Shown here: one piece after another, positions 25,806-34,194 of the stretch | Numbering within the stretch: the stretch's first letter is position 1 | Layout: each line of letters opens with the position of its first letter | Assembly: GCF_001514285.1 (NCBI RefSeq) | Contig: NZ_KQ949025.1 | Coordinates: 189,571-253,570, forward strand | Direction of reading: 5' to 3' | From: Streptomyces sp. DSM 15324 | GTDB taxonomy: Bacteria > Actinomycetota > Actinomycetes > Streptomycetales > Streptomycetaceae | Length of the DNA: 64,000 nt | The notes under the pieces: generated by a model | Database searches by the model: none | Told to the model about the DNA's origin: nothing | Seen by the model: the letters and a program-made list of their open reading frames with translations, nothing else | Translations under genes and position numbers: made by a program

Positions 25806-26597
25806 ATGGCCGACACCGTGCTCTACGAGGTGAGCGACGGGCTTGCGACGATCACGCTGAACCGCCCCGAGGCGATGAACGCGCTGAACGTGGCGGCCAA
25901 GGTCGCCCTGCGGGAGGCGGCGCGCGCGGCGGCGGACGACACCAGGGTGCGTGCGGTGCTGCTGACCGCCGCCGGGGACCGGGCCTTCTGCGTCGGTCAG
26001 GACCTCAAGGAGCACATCGGGCTGCTGGCCGAGGGCTCGGATCACGTCATGAGCACGGTCAAGGAGCACTACAACCCGATCGTGCGGGCGCTGACGGAGG
26101 CGGCGAAGCCGGTCGTCGCGGCGGTCAACGGCGTCGCGGCGGGCGCCGGCTTCGGGTTCGCGCTGGCCGCGGACTACCGCGTGGTCGCCGACACGGCGTC
26201 CTTCAACACCTCGTTCGCGGGGGTCGCGCTGACCGCCGACTCCGGTGTCTCCTGGACGCTGCCCCGGGTGGTCGGGCCGGGGCGGGCCACCGACCTGCTG
26301 TTGTTCCCGCGGAACATCCCGGCCCAGGAGGCGTACGAGCTGGGGATCGCGAACCGGGTGGTGCCGGCCGCGGAGCTGCGGGCGGAGGCGGAGAAGCTGG
26401 CGCGGAAGCTGGCCTCGGGGCCGACCGTCGCCTACGCGGCACTCAAGGAGGCCGTCGCGTTCGGGTTCTCGCACTCGCTCTCGGAGACGTTGGAGAAGGA
26501 GAACGAGCTACAGACACGGGCGGGGGCCTCCGAGGACCACGCGACCGCCGTCTCGGCGTTCGTGAAGAAGGAGACGCCCCGGTACTCGGGGCGCTGA
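25806..26597 (+). CDS. enoyl-CoA hydratase/isomerase family protein (PaaG-like)
   Basis: A 263-residue crotonase-fold enzyme. CoA- and oxyanion-binding elements are CVGQDLKEH and NGVAAGAGFGFALAADYRV. The segment ALTADSGVSWTLPRVVG carries Asp where PaaG-type isomerases have it, rather than the two glutamates of classical hydratases, so an isomerase acting on an acyl-CoA is more likely than a hydratase. The ATG at 25806 follows AAGGGG. It is a single gene between the DUF3117 leader and the convergent tagA gene. Confidence 0.87.
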   Translation: MADTVLYEVSDGLATITLNRPEAMNALNVAAKVALREAARAAADDTRVRAVLLTAAGDRAFCVGQDLKEHIGLLAEGSDHVMSTVKEHYNPIVRALTEAAKPVVAAVNGVAAGAGFGFALAADYRVVADTASFNTSFAGVALTADSGVSWTLPRVVGPGRATDLLLFPRNIPAQEAYELGIANRVVPAAELRAEAEKLARKLASGPTVAYAALKEAVAFGFSHSLSETLEKENELQTRAGASEDHATAVSAFVKKETPRYSGR

Positions 26598-26649
26598 GCA
26601 CGTCTGGGGTGCGGGTGCGCTGTGGCCGGTCGCGCAGTGCCCCGCACCC

Positions 26650-27231
26650 CTAGGGAGCGCTTCGGCTCACGCACGTTCCCAAGTGGTCGTTGACCAGGCC
26701 GCACGCCTGCATCAACGCGTAGGCCGTCGTCGGTCCCACGAAGCGCAGGCCCTTCTTCTTGAGGGCCTTCGACAGGGCCGTCGACTCGTCCGTGACCGCC
26801 GGGACGTCCGCGAGGGTCTCCGGGACCCTGCCCGTCGTCGGGGCGTGGGACCAGATCAGCTCGTCCAGGTCGCCCGGGGCCCAGTCCAGGAGCACGCGCG
26901 CGTTGGCCAGGGTCGCGTCGATCTTGGCCCGGTTGCGGATGATGCCGGCGTCGGCGAGGAGGCGTTCGCGGTCCTCGTCGGTGAAGGCGGCGACCGAGGC
27001 GATCTTGAAGTCGGCGAAGGCGGCGCGGAAGCCCTCGCGGCGGCGCAGGATCGTGATCCAGGACAGACCGGACTGGAAGGCCTCCAGGCTGAGGCGTTCG
27101 AAGAGGGCGTCGTCCCCGTGGACCGGCCTGCCCCACTCCTCGTCGTGGTACGTGATGTAGTCGGGCGTGGACAGGGCCCAGGGGCAGCGCAGGGCGCCGT
27201 CGGGGCCGGCGAGGGCGGCGCCGTCGCTCAC
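26650..27231 (-). CDS. tagA: DNA-3-methyladenine glycosylase I
   Basis: A 193-residue base-excision repair enzyme that removes 3-methyladenine. It has the zinc-snap ligands Cys16, His29, His183 and Cys187, the CPWALSTPDYITYHDEEWG signature, the substrate-pocket QSGLSWITILRRR segment and GPTTAYALMQACGLVNDH near the end. The GTG at 27231 overlaps the stop of the upstream DivIVA-like gene by 4 bp (GTGA), so the two are translationally coupled. The same neighbour pair occurs in mycobacteria as I recall it. Confidence 0.93.
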   Translation of the reverse strand: MSDGAALAGPDGALRCPWALSTPDYITYHDEEWGRPVHGDDALFERLSLEAFQSGLSWITILRRREGFRAAFADFKIASVAAFTDEDRERLLADAGIIRNRAKIDATLANARVLLDWAPGDLDELIWSHAPTTGRVPETLADVPAVTDESTALSKALKKKGLRFVGPTTAYALMQACGLVNDHLGTCVSRSAP

Positions 27232-27587
27232 TGCTCGTCCTCCGGTGCGGGCTTCTCGAAGGAGACGTGGGGCCGCGCCGGGGGCTGGGCGCCCGCGAGG
27301 GCGGTCTCCAGGACGGCGATCCGGGCGTCGCGCTCGGCGAGCTCGGCGGCGACCCGGTTCAGGGCGTCGTCGACGTCCTCCATGCGGTAGCCGCGCAGGG
27401 CCAGCGGGAAGCGGAGCCGGTCGACGTCGGACCGGTCGAGCGGACGGTCCGGGGGCAGCGGGTCGTGCAGCCGCTCGGGGGCCGCCTCGGGCAGCGGCCC
27501 GGTGCCCTCGCCGCCGCCCACCACGGCGAGTGTCACCGCGGCGACCACCACGGCGAGCGCGATGACCAGGAACAAGAACATAACCAT
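27228..27587 (-). CDS. membrane-anchored DivIVA-like protein
   Basis: A 119-residue protein: an N-terminal membrane helix (FLFLVIALAVVVAAVTLAVV, residues 4-23), a Pro-rich linker, then a short DivIVA-type motif (RFPLALRGYRMEDVDDALNRVAAEL) and a coiled coil. DivIVA motifs of this form mark proteins tied to polar growth or division; the exact role is unknown. The architecture matches mycobacterial Rv1209, also next to tagA and folP2. ATG 27587 (or the second Met two codons later) is chosen because it starts the membrane helix. Confidence 0.8.
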   Translation of the reverse strand: MVMFLFLVIALAVVVAAVTLAVVGGGEGTGPLPEAAPERLHDPLPPDRPLDRSDVDRLRFPLALRGYRMEDVDDALNRVAAELAERDARIAVLETALAGAQPPARPHVSFEKPAPEDEQ

Positions 27588-27721
27588 CGGTGGGTCCCCA
27601 GGCTCGGTGTGCTCGGTCTCGGATGTGTTCGGATGTGTGTGGGTCCGATCGTGCCATGCGAGCCCGGCGGTTAGGGTCGCAGGCGGCGGATGCGGGGCGG
27701 TACGAAGAGAGGTCACAGGCG

Positions 27722-28582
27722 ATGCTCAGGCTGGGCAGGCGGGAATTCGGGGCCCACGAGCCGGTGATCATGGCGATCGTGAACCGGACCCCTGACTCCT
27801 TCTACGACCAGGGGGCCACCTTCCGGGACGAGCCGGCGCTCGCCCGGGTGGAGCGGGCCGTGGCCGAGGGGGCCGCCATCGTCGACATCGGCGGGGTGAA
27901 GGCCGGCCCCGGTGAGGAGGTCACCGCCGAGGAGGAGGCGCGGCGCACGGTCGGGTTCGTGGCGGAGGTGCGGCGGCGCTTCCCCGACGTGATCATCAGC
28001 GTGGACACCTGGCGGGCCGAGGTCGGCGAGGCGGTCTGCAAGGCGGGCGCGGATCTGCTGAACGACGCCTGGGGCGGGGTGGATCCGGGGCTCGCGGAGG
28101 TCGCCGCGCGGTACGGCGTGGGGCTGGTGTGCACGCACGCGGGCGGCTCGGAGCCCCGGACGCGGCCGCACCGGGTGGCGTACGACGACGTCATGGCGGA
28201 CATCCTGTCGGTGACCCTGGGACTGGCCGAGCGGGCGGCGGAGCTGGGGGTGCCGCGGGAGTCGATCCTGATCGATCCGGGGCACGACTTCGGGAAGAAC
28301 ACCCGGCACAGTCTGGAGGCGACGCGGCGGCTGCCGGAGATGGTGCGGACGGGCTGGCCGGTGCTGGTGTCGCTGTCCAACAAGGACTTCGTCGGGGAGA
28401 CGCTGGACCGGCCGGTGAAGGAGCGGGTGCTGGGGACGCTGGCGACGACCGCCGTCTCCGCGTGGCTCGGGGCGCAGGTGTACCGGGTGCACGAGGTGGC
28501 GGAGACCCGGCAGGTGCTGGACATGGTGGCGTCCATCGCGGGCCACCGCCCACCGGCGGTGGCCCGACGAGGACTCGCCTGA
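27722..28582 (+). CDS. folP2: dihydropteroate synthase-like protein FolP2
   Basis: A 286-residue TIM-barrel pterin-binding protein. It keeps the NRTPDSFYDQG, VDIGG, SVDTW, NDAWGG and LIDPGHDFGK loops of dihydropteroate synthase. However, the canonical GGESTRPG loop that binds p-aminobenzoate is replaced by GGVKAGPG. That replacement is the mark of the FolP2 paralogue (mycobacterial Rv1207), reported not to act as the folate enzyme, so its true reaction is uncertain. The ATG at 27722 has GAGAGG upstream. It is divergent from the DivIVA/tagA pair and converges on the LOG gene. Confidence 0.88.
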   Translation: MLRLGRREFGAHEPVIMAIVNRTPDSFYDQGATFRDEPALARVERAVAEGAAIVDIGGVKAGPGEEVTAEEEARRTVGFVAEVRRRFPDVIISVDTWRAEVGEAVCKAGADLLNDAWGGVDPGLAEVAARYGVGLVCTHAGGSEPRTRPHRVAYDDVMADILSVTLGLAERAAELGVPRESILIDPGHDFGKNTRHSLEATRRLPEMVRTGWPVLVSLSNKDFVGETLDRPVKERVLGTLATTAVSAWLGAQVYRVHEVAETRQVLDMVASIAGHRPPAVARRGLA

Positions 28583-28598
28583 ACCGCTGAGCGGTCAG
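28577..28598. terminator. short bidirectional hairpin
   Basis: An inverted repeat (TGAACCGCTGAGCGGTCA, one mismatch) spans the two convergent stop codons of folP2 and the LOG gene. Confidence 0.5.
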
Positions 28599-29356
28599 TC
28601 GCGGGCCGCTTCCTTCGACACCAGGGCGACCGCCTCGTCCACGTCGTCCGTGACGTGGAAGAGCAGCAGGTCCTTCTCGGCGGCCTTGCCCTGGGCGACC
28701 AGGGTGTTCTTCAGCCAGTCGACGAGCCCGCCCCAGTACGCCGTGCCGAAGAGGACGATCGGGAAGCGGGTGACCTTCTGGGTCTGGACGAGGGTGAGGG
28801 CCTCGAACAGCTCGTCCAGGGTGCCCAGTCCGCCGGGCAGCACCACGAAGCCCTGCGCGTACTTCACGAACATCATCTTGCGGACGAAGAAGTAGCGGAA
28901 GTTGAGGCCGATGTCGACGTAGGGGTTGAGGCCCTGCTCGAAGGGGAGCTCGATGCCGAGGCCGACCGAGGTGCCGCCCGCCTCGCAGGCGCCCTTGTTG
29001 GCCGCCTCCATCGCGCCGGGGCCGCCGCCGGTGATCACCGCCCAGCCGGCGTCGACGAGGGCGTGGCCGAGGCGGACGCCCGCCTCGTACTCCGGGGAGT
29101 CGACGGGCGTCCGGGCGGAGCCGAACACACTGATCGCGGGGGGCAGTTCGGCCAGGGTGCCGAAGCCCTCGATGAACTCCGACTGGATGCGCAGGACACG
29201 CCAGGGGTCCGTGTGGACCCAGTCCGAGGGGCCTCCCGCATCGAGCAGACGCTGGTCGGTGGTGCTCGCCGTGACCTGACCCCGCCGCCGGAGGACCGGT
29301 CCCAGCCGCTGCTCGTCCGGCGGCTGCTTCTTCCCCTCGGGGTTTCCGGTAGCCAT
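28595..29356 (-). CDS. LOG family protein (TIGR00730-type)
   Basis: A 253-residue Rossmann-fold protein of the LOG family. The diagnostic PGGLGTLDE motif and the GGGPGAMEAANKGA nucleotide loop are present. Relatives are cytokinin-activating phosphoribohydrolases, which release the base from nucleoside monophosphates; many bacterial members have unknown natural substrates. The N-terminus (residues 1-40) is polar and basic. The ATG at 29356 has a GGAGGG ribosome site. In mycobacteria the equivalent (Rv1205) lies near folP2 and dapE. Confidence 0.9.
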   Translation of the reverse strand: MATGNPEGKKQPPDEQRLGPVLRRRGQVTASTTDQRLLDAGGPSDWVHTDPWRVLRIQSEFIEGFGTLAELPPAISVFGSARTPVDSPEYEAGVRLGHALVDAGWAVITGGGPGAMEAANKGACEAGGTSVGLGIELPFEQGLNPYVDIGLNFRYFFVRKMMFVKYAQGFVVLPGGLGTLDELFEALTLVQTQKVTRFPIVLFGTAYWGGLVDWLKNTLVAQGKAAEKDLLLFHVTDDVDEAVALVSKEAARD

Positions 29357-29461
29357 GTGCGCTCCCTCCGCTTGCAGGTCTTTCCGTGCCAGCGTAGATC
29401 CACCCGGGTTACGGAGGGGGGACGTCGGCGTGTCCGGCACAAAGCGCCGGGGTGCCCGGGG

Positions 29462-30541
29462 TCAGGCGCCGAGCCAGGCCCGCAGCCGCTCCTCCCCCGC
29501 GAGGACCTTCGCCACCTCGACGCGTTCGTCGCGCTTGTGGGCCAGGTGCGGGTTGCCGGGGCCGTAGTTGACCGCGGGGACGCCGAGCGACGAGAAGCGG
29601 CTGACGTCGGTCCAGCCGTACTTGGGCATCGGGGTGCCGCCCACCGCCTCGATGAAGGCGGCCGCCGCGGGGTGGGAGAGGCCGGGCAGGGCGCCGGGGC
29701 TGTGGTCGTCGACGACGAACTCCGTGACACCGCAGTCGGCGAACACCTCCCTGACGTGCGCGATCGCCTCCTCCCCGGTGCGGTCGGGCGCGTAGCGGAA
29801 GTTGACGGTGATCACGCACTCGTCGGGGATGACGTTGCCCGCGACCCCGCCCTGGATGCCGACCGCGTTCAGGCCCTCGCGGTACTCCAGGCCGTCGATG
29901 ACCGGCCATCGCGGCCGGTACTCCGCGAGGCGGGCCAGGACGGGGGCGGCGGCGTGGATCGCGTTGGAGCCCATCCAGCCGCGCGCCGAGTGGGCCCGCT
30001 CGCCGGAGGTCTTCAGCAGCATCCGCAGGGTGCCCTGGCAGCCGCCCTCGACCTGGCCGTCCGAGGGCTCCAGCAGAACCGCGAAGTCGCCGGCGAGCCA
30101 CTCGGGGTGGGCCTCGGCGACATGCTTGAGGCCGTTGAGATCGGCGGCGACCTCCTCGTTGTCGTAGAAGACGAAGGTCAGGTCGCGGTTGGGGGCCGGG
30201 ACGGTGGCCGCTATCCGCAGCTGGACGGCGACGCCCGCCTTCATGTCGCAGGTGCCGCAGCCCCACAGGACCCCGTCCTCGTCGAGGCGCGAGGGGACGT
30301 TGCCGGCGATCGGCACGGTGTCGATGTGGCCGGCGAGGATCACCCGCTCGGGACGGCCCAGGTGGGTCCGGGCGATCACGTTGTTGCCGAACCGGTCCAC
30401 CGTGAGGTGCGGCAGCGCGCGCAGGGCGGTCTCGATCGCGTCCGCGAGGGGCTTCTCGGTGCCGCTTTCGGAGGGGAAGTCGACGAGCTGCGCGGTGAGG
30501 GCGGCGGCGTCCAGCGTGAGATCAAGGGGGGTGTCGGCCAT
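29462..30541 (-). CDS. dapE: succinyl-diaminopimelate desuccinylase
   Basis: A 359-residue M20-family zinc amidohydrolase. It removes succinate from N-succinyl-LL-diaminopimelate, a late step of the succinylase route to meso-DAP and lysine. Metal ligands and catalytic residues are visible: GHIDTVP (His72, Asp74), CGTCDMKAG (Asp99), YDNEEV (Glu129, Glu130), and a C-terminal His in GNPHLAHK. The ATG at 30541 has no ribosome site but a TAGGGT 7 nt upstream, so the transcript is probably leaderless. DapC, an earlier step, is encoded 2 kb away. Confidence 0.93.
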   Translation of the reverse strand: MADTPLDLTLDAAALTAQLVDFPSESGTEKPLADAIETALRALPHLTVDRFGNNVIARTHLGRPERVILAGHIDTVPIAGNVPSRLDEDGVLWGCGTCDMKAGVAVQLRIAATVPAPNRDLTFVFYDNEEVAADLNGLKHVAEAHPEWLAGDFAVLLEPSDGQVEGGCQGTLRMLLKTSGERAHSARGWMGSNAIHAAAPVLARLAEYRPRWPVIDGLEYREGLNAVGIQGGVAGNVIPDECVITVNFRYAPDRTGEEAIAHVREVFADCGVTEFVVDDHSPGALPGLSHPAAAAFIEAVGGTPMPKYGWTDVSRFSSLGVPAVNYGPGNPHLAHKRDERVEVAKVLAGEERLRAWLGA

Positions 30542-30548
30542 GGCGTCG

Positions 30549-30554
30549 ACCCTA
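30549..30554 (-). promoter_or_regulatory. -10-like hexamer for leaderless dapE transcript
   Basis: TAGGGT on the minus strand ends 7 nt before the dapE ATG. Confidence 0.5.
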
Positions 30555-30622
30555 ACGCGCCACATCCGCATACCGCTCTTCACCGGCTGAGCACCAGTCT
30601 CCTCCGTTTCCATACTCTCCAG

Positions 30623-30628
30623 TACCTT
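30623..30628 (+). promoter_or_regulatory. -10-like hexamer for leaderless lysozyme-like gene
   Basis: TACCTT ends 6 nt before the GTG at 30635; no ribosome site is visible. Confidence 0.45.
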
Positions 30629-30634
30629 GTACGC

Positions 30635-31690
30635 GTGCCAGAGCAGTCCCCTTCCCCCAAGCGTCGCGGCCGCCGCCTCCTGAGGCTCGGCGCGTCCTGC
30701 GTGGTCCTGTCAGCCGTCGCGGGCTATGTCGTGGTCCAGTACGTCACCGGTGGGGCCGGCGATCCCGGGTGCAGAGTCGTTTCCGGTACGGGGGACAAGG
30801 CGCGGTACGAGTTCACGCCCGAGCAGGCGGTGAACGCGGCGACGATCGCCGCCGTCGGCACCGACCGGGAGATGCCCGAGCGGGCCGTGGCCATCGCGCT
30901 GGCGACCGCGATCCAGGAGTCGGGGCTGCGCAACCTCGCCCACGGCGACCGGGACTCGCTCGGCCTGTTCCAGCAGCGGCCCTCACAGGGCTGGGGCACC
31001 GAGAAGCAGGTCACGGACCCGGCGTACGCGGCGAGCATCTTCTACGAGCACCTCGCCAAGGTGCCCGACTACACCGAACTCCCGCTCACCGTCGCCGCGC
31101 AGAAGGTGCAGCGCAGCGGCTACCCGGAGGCGTACGCCAAGCACGAGGGGGACGCCGTGATGCTGGCCGCCGCGCTCACCGGGACCTCGGCGGCCACGCT
31201 GACCTGCGACGGACGTCTGGACTCCGGTACGACGAGCGCGGCGAGCACGGTGGCCGCGGTGGCGGCGACCGGCCCGGACGCGGTGCGCGCGGCGCTCTCC
31301 CGGGACTTCGGGCGGGACGCGCTGGAGGAAGCGAAGGCGCAGGAGGACGGGAACGGCGACGGGAACGGGGACGGGGACGGCAAGGCGGCCGCCTCGGCCG
31401 GCGCCGGCGTGCCCGCCGCCGAGACCGACGGGCGGACCGTGACCCTGCCCGTGTCCCGGGAGACGTCCGCCGGGCGCGCCGTCCGGGAGCGGGGCTGGCA
31501 GCTGGCGCACTGGGCCGTCGCCAACGCCTCGGCGCTGCACATCCGGCAGGTGTCGTACGCGGGCCGGGAGTGGACCGCCGGGAACACCGACAGCCAGTGG
31601 CGGCCCATGGGCTCGGGCAGCACGGAGGCGGCCGGGGCGGCGGGGTCGGGCGGCGGCACGGGCAGTGTGCGGATCGTGACCGGTCAGTAG
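30635..31690 (+). CDS. membrane-anchored lysozyme-like (transglycosylase-fold) protein
   Basis: A 351-residue protein with a basic N-terminus, one signal-anchor helix (residues 18-36) and an extracellular domain. Residues 60-190 resemble the lytic-transglycosylase/lysozyme fold, with a candidate catalytic Glu95 in ALATAIQESGLRN and the LGLFQQRPSQGWG signature. A Gly/Asp-rich linker (about 240-260) and a C-terminal domain of unknown fold (HWAVANASALHIRQVSYAGREW) follow. Some databases call relatives heavy metal transporters, which nothing here supports. Probably a cell-wall enzyme. The GTG lacks a ribosome site. It is divergent from dapE. Confidence 0.8.
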   Translation: MPEQSPSPKRRGRRLLRLGASCVVLSAVAGYVVVQYVTGGAGDPGCRVVSGTGDKARYEFTPEQAVNAATIAAVGTDREMPERAVAIALATAIQESGLRNLAHGDRDSLGLFQQRPSQGWGTEKQVTDPAYAASIFYEHLAKVPDYTELPLTVAAQKVQRSGYPEAYAKHEGDAVMLAAALTGTSAATLTCDGRLDSGTTSAASTVAAVAATGPDAVRAALSRDFGRDALEEAKAQEDGNGDGNGDGDGKAAASAGAGVPAAETDGRTVTLPVSRETSAGRAVRERGWQLAHWAVANASALHIRQVSYAGREWTAGNTDSQWRPMGSGSTEAAGAAGSGGGTGSVRIVTGQ

Positions 31691-31963
31691 TACGGGCCTT
31701 CACCCGGCCGGGTGGCGTGTGGGGCCGCGGACCGGCCCGGCACCCACAGGTGCGCGGCCGGCCCCCCGGAAGGTGGCGGAACCCTTGCGGGCGCGGGGCT
31801 CCGGCCGTTCGGCCGACTGTCACATCGGGTGGTTATCGCCCACCTTTGTCCACGGCCCGATAATGCGACGCATTGCCAACTCTTTACATCGGGCGTGCGC
31901 AACCTTCGGCGGCTTCGAGCGGTAGTCACAGCGTTCTCTGTTCTCTCCCGTCGAAGGAGCACC

Positions 31964-32410
31964 ATGTCCCTCCCCCTGACCCGCAGGATCGCCCGTGCCG
32001 CGCTGCTCGTCGCTGCGGGAGCGGCCGCCGGGGTCGGTGCGGCCGGCTCCGCGAGCGCTGCCCCCTCCACCCTGCCCGCCACCCCGGACCTCGGCGGGCT
32101 GACCGCCCTGGACGGGGCGTCCGTCGGCAAGACGCTCGACGGTGCGACCCGCAGTGCGACCGGGGTCGCGGGTGAAGCCGGCGGCAAGGCCGTGGAGAAG
32201 GCCGTGCCGGGCGCGGGCAAGGCCGGCGGCAAGGCCGTGAAGAAGGCGACGCCGGCGGTGCAGAAGGTGGCCGGTGAGGCCGCCGGGTCCGCCGGGGGTG
32301 TCCTCGGGGACACCGCCAAGTCCGCCACGAAGGGCGGCCTGCCCACGGACGCGCTCACCAAGGGCGGTCTGCCGGGCGGCGGCACGGTGAAGGGCCTGCC
32401 GCTCGGCTGA
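31964..32410 (+). CDS. small secreted Gly/Lys/Ala-rich protein
   Basis: A 148-residue secreted protein. A signal peptide (RRIARAALLVAAGAAAGVGAAGSASA) with cleavage near residue 33 is followed by a low-complexity domain of repeated GKAVEKAVP, GGKAVKKATP and TKGGLP motifs. It is small, basic and cysteine-free. No family is recognised. The ATG at 31964 has GAAGGAG at good spacing. The ~270 bp upstream is AT-richer than average and probably carries its promoter. Confidence 0.8.
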   Translation: MSLPLTRRIARAALLVAAGAAAGVGAAGSASAAPSTLPATPDLGGLTALDGASVGKTLDGATRSATGVAGEAGGKAVEKAVPGAGKAGGKAVKKATPAVQKVAGEAAGSAGGVLGDTAKSATKGGLPTDALTKGGLPGGGTVKGLPLG

Positions 32411-32436
32411 CGCCGGGGCGCACTCCGGTGAGACGG

Positions 32437-32467
32437 ACGGGGTCCGGGGCGCTGCCCCGGACCCCGT
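32437..32467. terminator. strong terminator hairpin
   Basis: A perfect 14-bp stem (32437-32450 with 32454-32467) with a 3-nt loop between convergent genes. Confidence 0.85.
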
Positions 32468-32486
32468 TCGCTCGTGATCAATACAT

Positions 32487-33584
32487 TTAGCCCGCCAGGC
32501 GGGACACCGCGGTGGCGATCCGTTCGTCCGTCGCCGTCAGGGCCACGCGGACGAAGGTGGCGCCCGCCTCGCCGTAGAAGTCGCCGGGGGCCACCAGGAT
32601 GCCCCGGTCGGCGAGGTGGGCGACCGTGGTCCAGCAGGACTCGTCGCGGGTGGCCCAGAGGTAGAGGCTGGCCTCGCTGTGCTCGATGCGGAAGCCGTGG
32701 GCCAGCAGGGCCTCGCGCAGCAGGGTGCGGCGGGCCGCGTACCGGGCGCGCTGCTCATGGACGTGGGTGTCGTCGCCGAGGGCCGCCACCACCGCCGCCT
32801 GGGTCGGCGCCGAGGTCATCATGCCGCCGTGCTTGCGGATCTCCAGCAGCGGGGCGAGGACCGCGGGGTCGCCGGCCAGGAAGGCGGCGCGGTAGCCCGC
32901 GAGGTTGGAGCGCTTGGAGAGCGAGTGGACCGCGACGATGCCGTCGTACGATCCGCCGTTCACGTCCGGGTGCAGCACGGAGACGGGGTCGGCCTCCCAG
33001 CCCAGTTCCAGGTAGCACTCGTCGGAGAAGATCAGGACGCCGTGCTCACGGGCCCAGGCGACGATCCGGGTCAGCTCCTGCCGGGAGAGGACCTTGCCGG
33101 TGGGGTTCGACGGGGAGTTCAGCCACAGCAGCTTCAGGCCCTCGGGGTCGAGCCGGGTCGGGTCGTCGTAGACCTCGTACTCCGCCCGGGCGAGCCGGGC
33201 GCCGACCTCGTACGTCGGGTAGGCCAGGCGCGGGTACGCGACCCGGTCGCCCGGGCCGAGGCCGAGCTGGGTCGGCAGCCAGGCGACGAGTTCCTTGGAG
33301 CCGACGATCGGCAGGACGTGCCGGTGGGTGACCTCACGGGCGCCCAGCCGGCGCTCCACCCAGCCGGTGAGCGCGTCCCGCAGCGCCGGGGTGCCCCAGA
33401 CGGTCGGGTAGCCCGGGGAGTCCGCCGCGTCGATCAGGGCCTTCTGGATCAGGTCGGGGACCGGGTCGACCGGCGTGCCGACGGAGAGGTCGACGATGCC
33501 GTCCGGATGCGAGGCGGCCGTCTTCTTGTACGGCTCCAGCTTGTCCCAGGGGAACGTGGGCAGGCGGTCGGAGACTGCGGACAC
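32487..33584 (-). CDS. dapC: succinyldiaminopimelate transaminase
   Basis: A 365-residue class I/II PLP aminotransferase of the actinobacterial DapC type. It makes N-succinyl-LL-diaminopimelate, the substrate of DapE. Fold-type I features are the PYKK N-terminal segment, SPSNPTGKVL, DECYLELGW, the PLP lysine in HSLSKRSNLAGYR, and the C-terminal substrate Arg in ATFVRVALTAT. The GTG at 33584 gives the usual length; the ribosome site is weak. The neighbouring ferredoxin gene is upstream on the same strand, as with fdxC and the dapC-like Rv1178 in mycobacteria. Confidence 0.9.
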   Translation of the reverse strand: MSAVSDRLPTFPWDKLEPYKKTAASHPDGIVDLSVGTPVDPVPDLIQKALIDAADSPGYPTVWGTPALRDALTGWVERRLGAREVTHRHVLPIVGSKELVAWLPTQLGLGPGDRVAYPRLAYPTYEVGARLARAEYEVYDDPTRLDPEGLKLLWLNSPSNPTGKVLSRQELTRIVAWAREHGVLIFSDECYLELGWEADPVSVLHPDVNGGSYDGIVAVHSLSKRSNLAGYRAAFLAGDPAVLAPLLEIRKHGGMMTSAPTQAAVVAALGDDTHVHEQRARYAARRTLLREALLAHGFRIEHSEASLYLWATRDESCWTTVAHLADRGILVAPGDFYGEAGATFVRVALTATDERIATAVSRLAG

Positions 33585-33656
33585 GGGTTCTGGCTCACTT
33601 TCTCGTACGGACCCTGTCGTGTCGTACGGAAGCTGTCGTACGGACGGCAAACGCCC

Positions 33657-33700
33657 CGGTCCCGTACGGCCGGCAGAGCTGATCAGGCCGTACGGGACCG
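33657..33700 (-). terminator. fdxA terminator hairpin
   Basis: A 15-bp perfect stem (33657-33671 with 33686-33700) with a 14-nt loop, between fdxA and dapC. It suggests the two are not fully co-transcribed. Confidence 0.8.
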
Positions 33701-33733
33701 AGGCGGCACGTAGGGTGCGGGCCGCTGTCGCGG

Positions 33734-34054
33734 TTACTCGGCCTGCGGCGGCAGCGCGGCGATGAAGGGGTGATCGCGCTCGATCAGACCCAGCTTGCTG
33801 GCGCCGCCGGGCGAGCCGAGCTCGTCGAAGAACTCGACGTTCGCCTTGTAGTAGTCCTTCCACTCCTCCGGAGTGTCGTCCTCGTAGAAGATCGCCTCGA
33901 CCGGGCAGACCGGCTCACAGGCACCACAGTCGACGCATTCGTCCGGGTGGATGTACAAGGACCGGGAGCCCTCGTAGATGCAGTCGACCGGGCACTCCTC
34001 GATGCACGCCTTGTCCTTCACGTCGACACAAGGCTGCGCGATGACGTAGGTCAC
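33734..34054 (-). CDS. fdxA: seven-iron ferredoxin ([3Fe-4S][4Fe-4S])
   Basis: A 106-residue electron carrier. The cysteine pattern is Cys9, Cys17, Cys21, Cys25 and Cys40, Cys43, Cys46, Cys50 (CxxCxxCxxxCP-like second cluster, DECVDCGACEPVCPVEAI). This is typical of actinobacterial 7Fe ferredoxins, which supply electrons to P450s and other enzymes. GTG start at 34054 with GGAGG upstream. Confidence 0.95.
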   Translation of the reverse strand: MTYVIAQPCVDVKDKACIEECPVDCIYEGSRSLYIHPDECVDCGACEPVCPVEAIFYEDDTPEEWKDYYKANVEFFDELGSPGGASKLGLIERDHPFIAALPPQAE

Positions 34055-34194
34055 GCTGTCGTTCCTCCTCGATAGGGCGCTGGCGGGCCTCCTCAGGCCC
34101 TGCCGCCTGGCGCGCGGGAGCGCGGCGTCGTCGATGCCCGCCCCTAGTATCTCCGTTCTTGGGCATGATCCGAACAGGAGGGGTGAACCGACTA

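Noticed and set aside
30635..31690. Heavy-metal transporter annotation
   Set aside because: One signal-anchor helix and a transglycosylase-like domain; nothing resembles a metal transporter.
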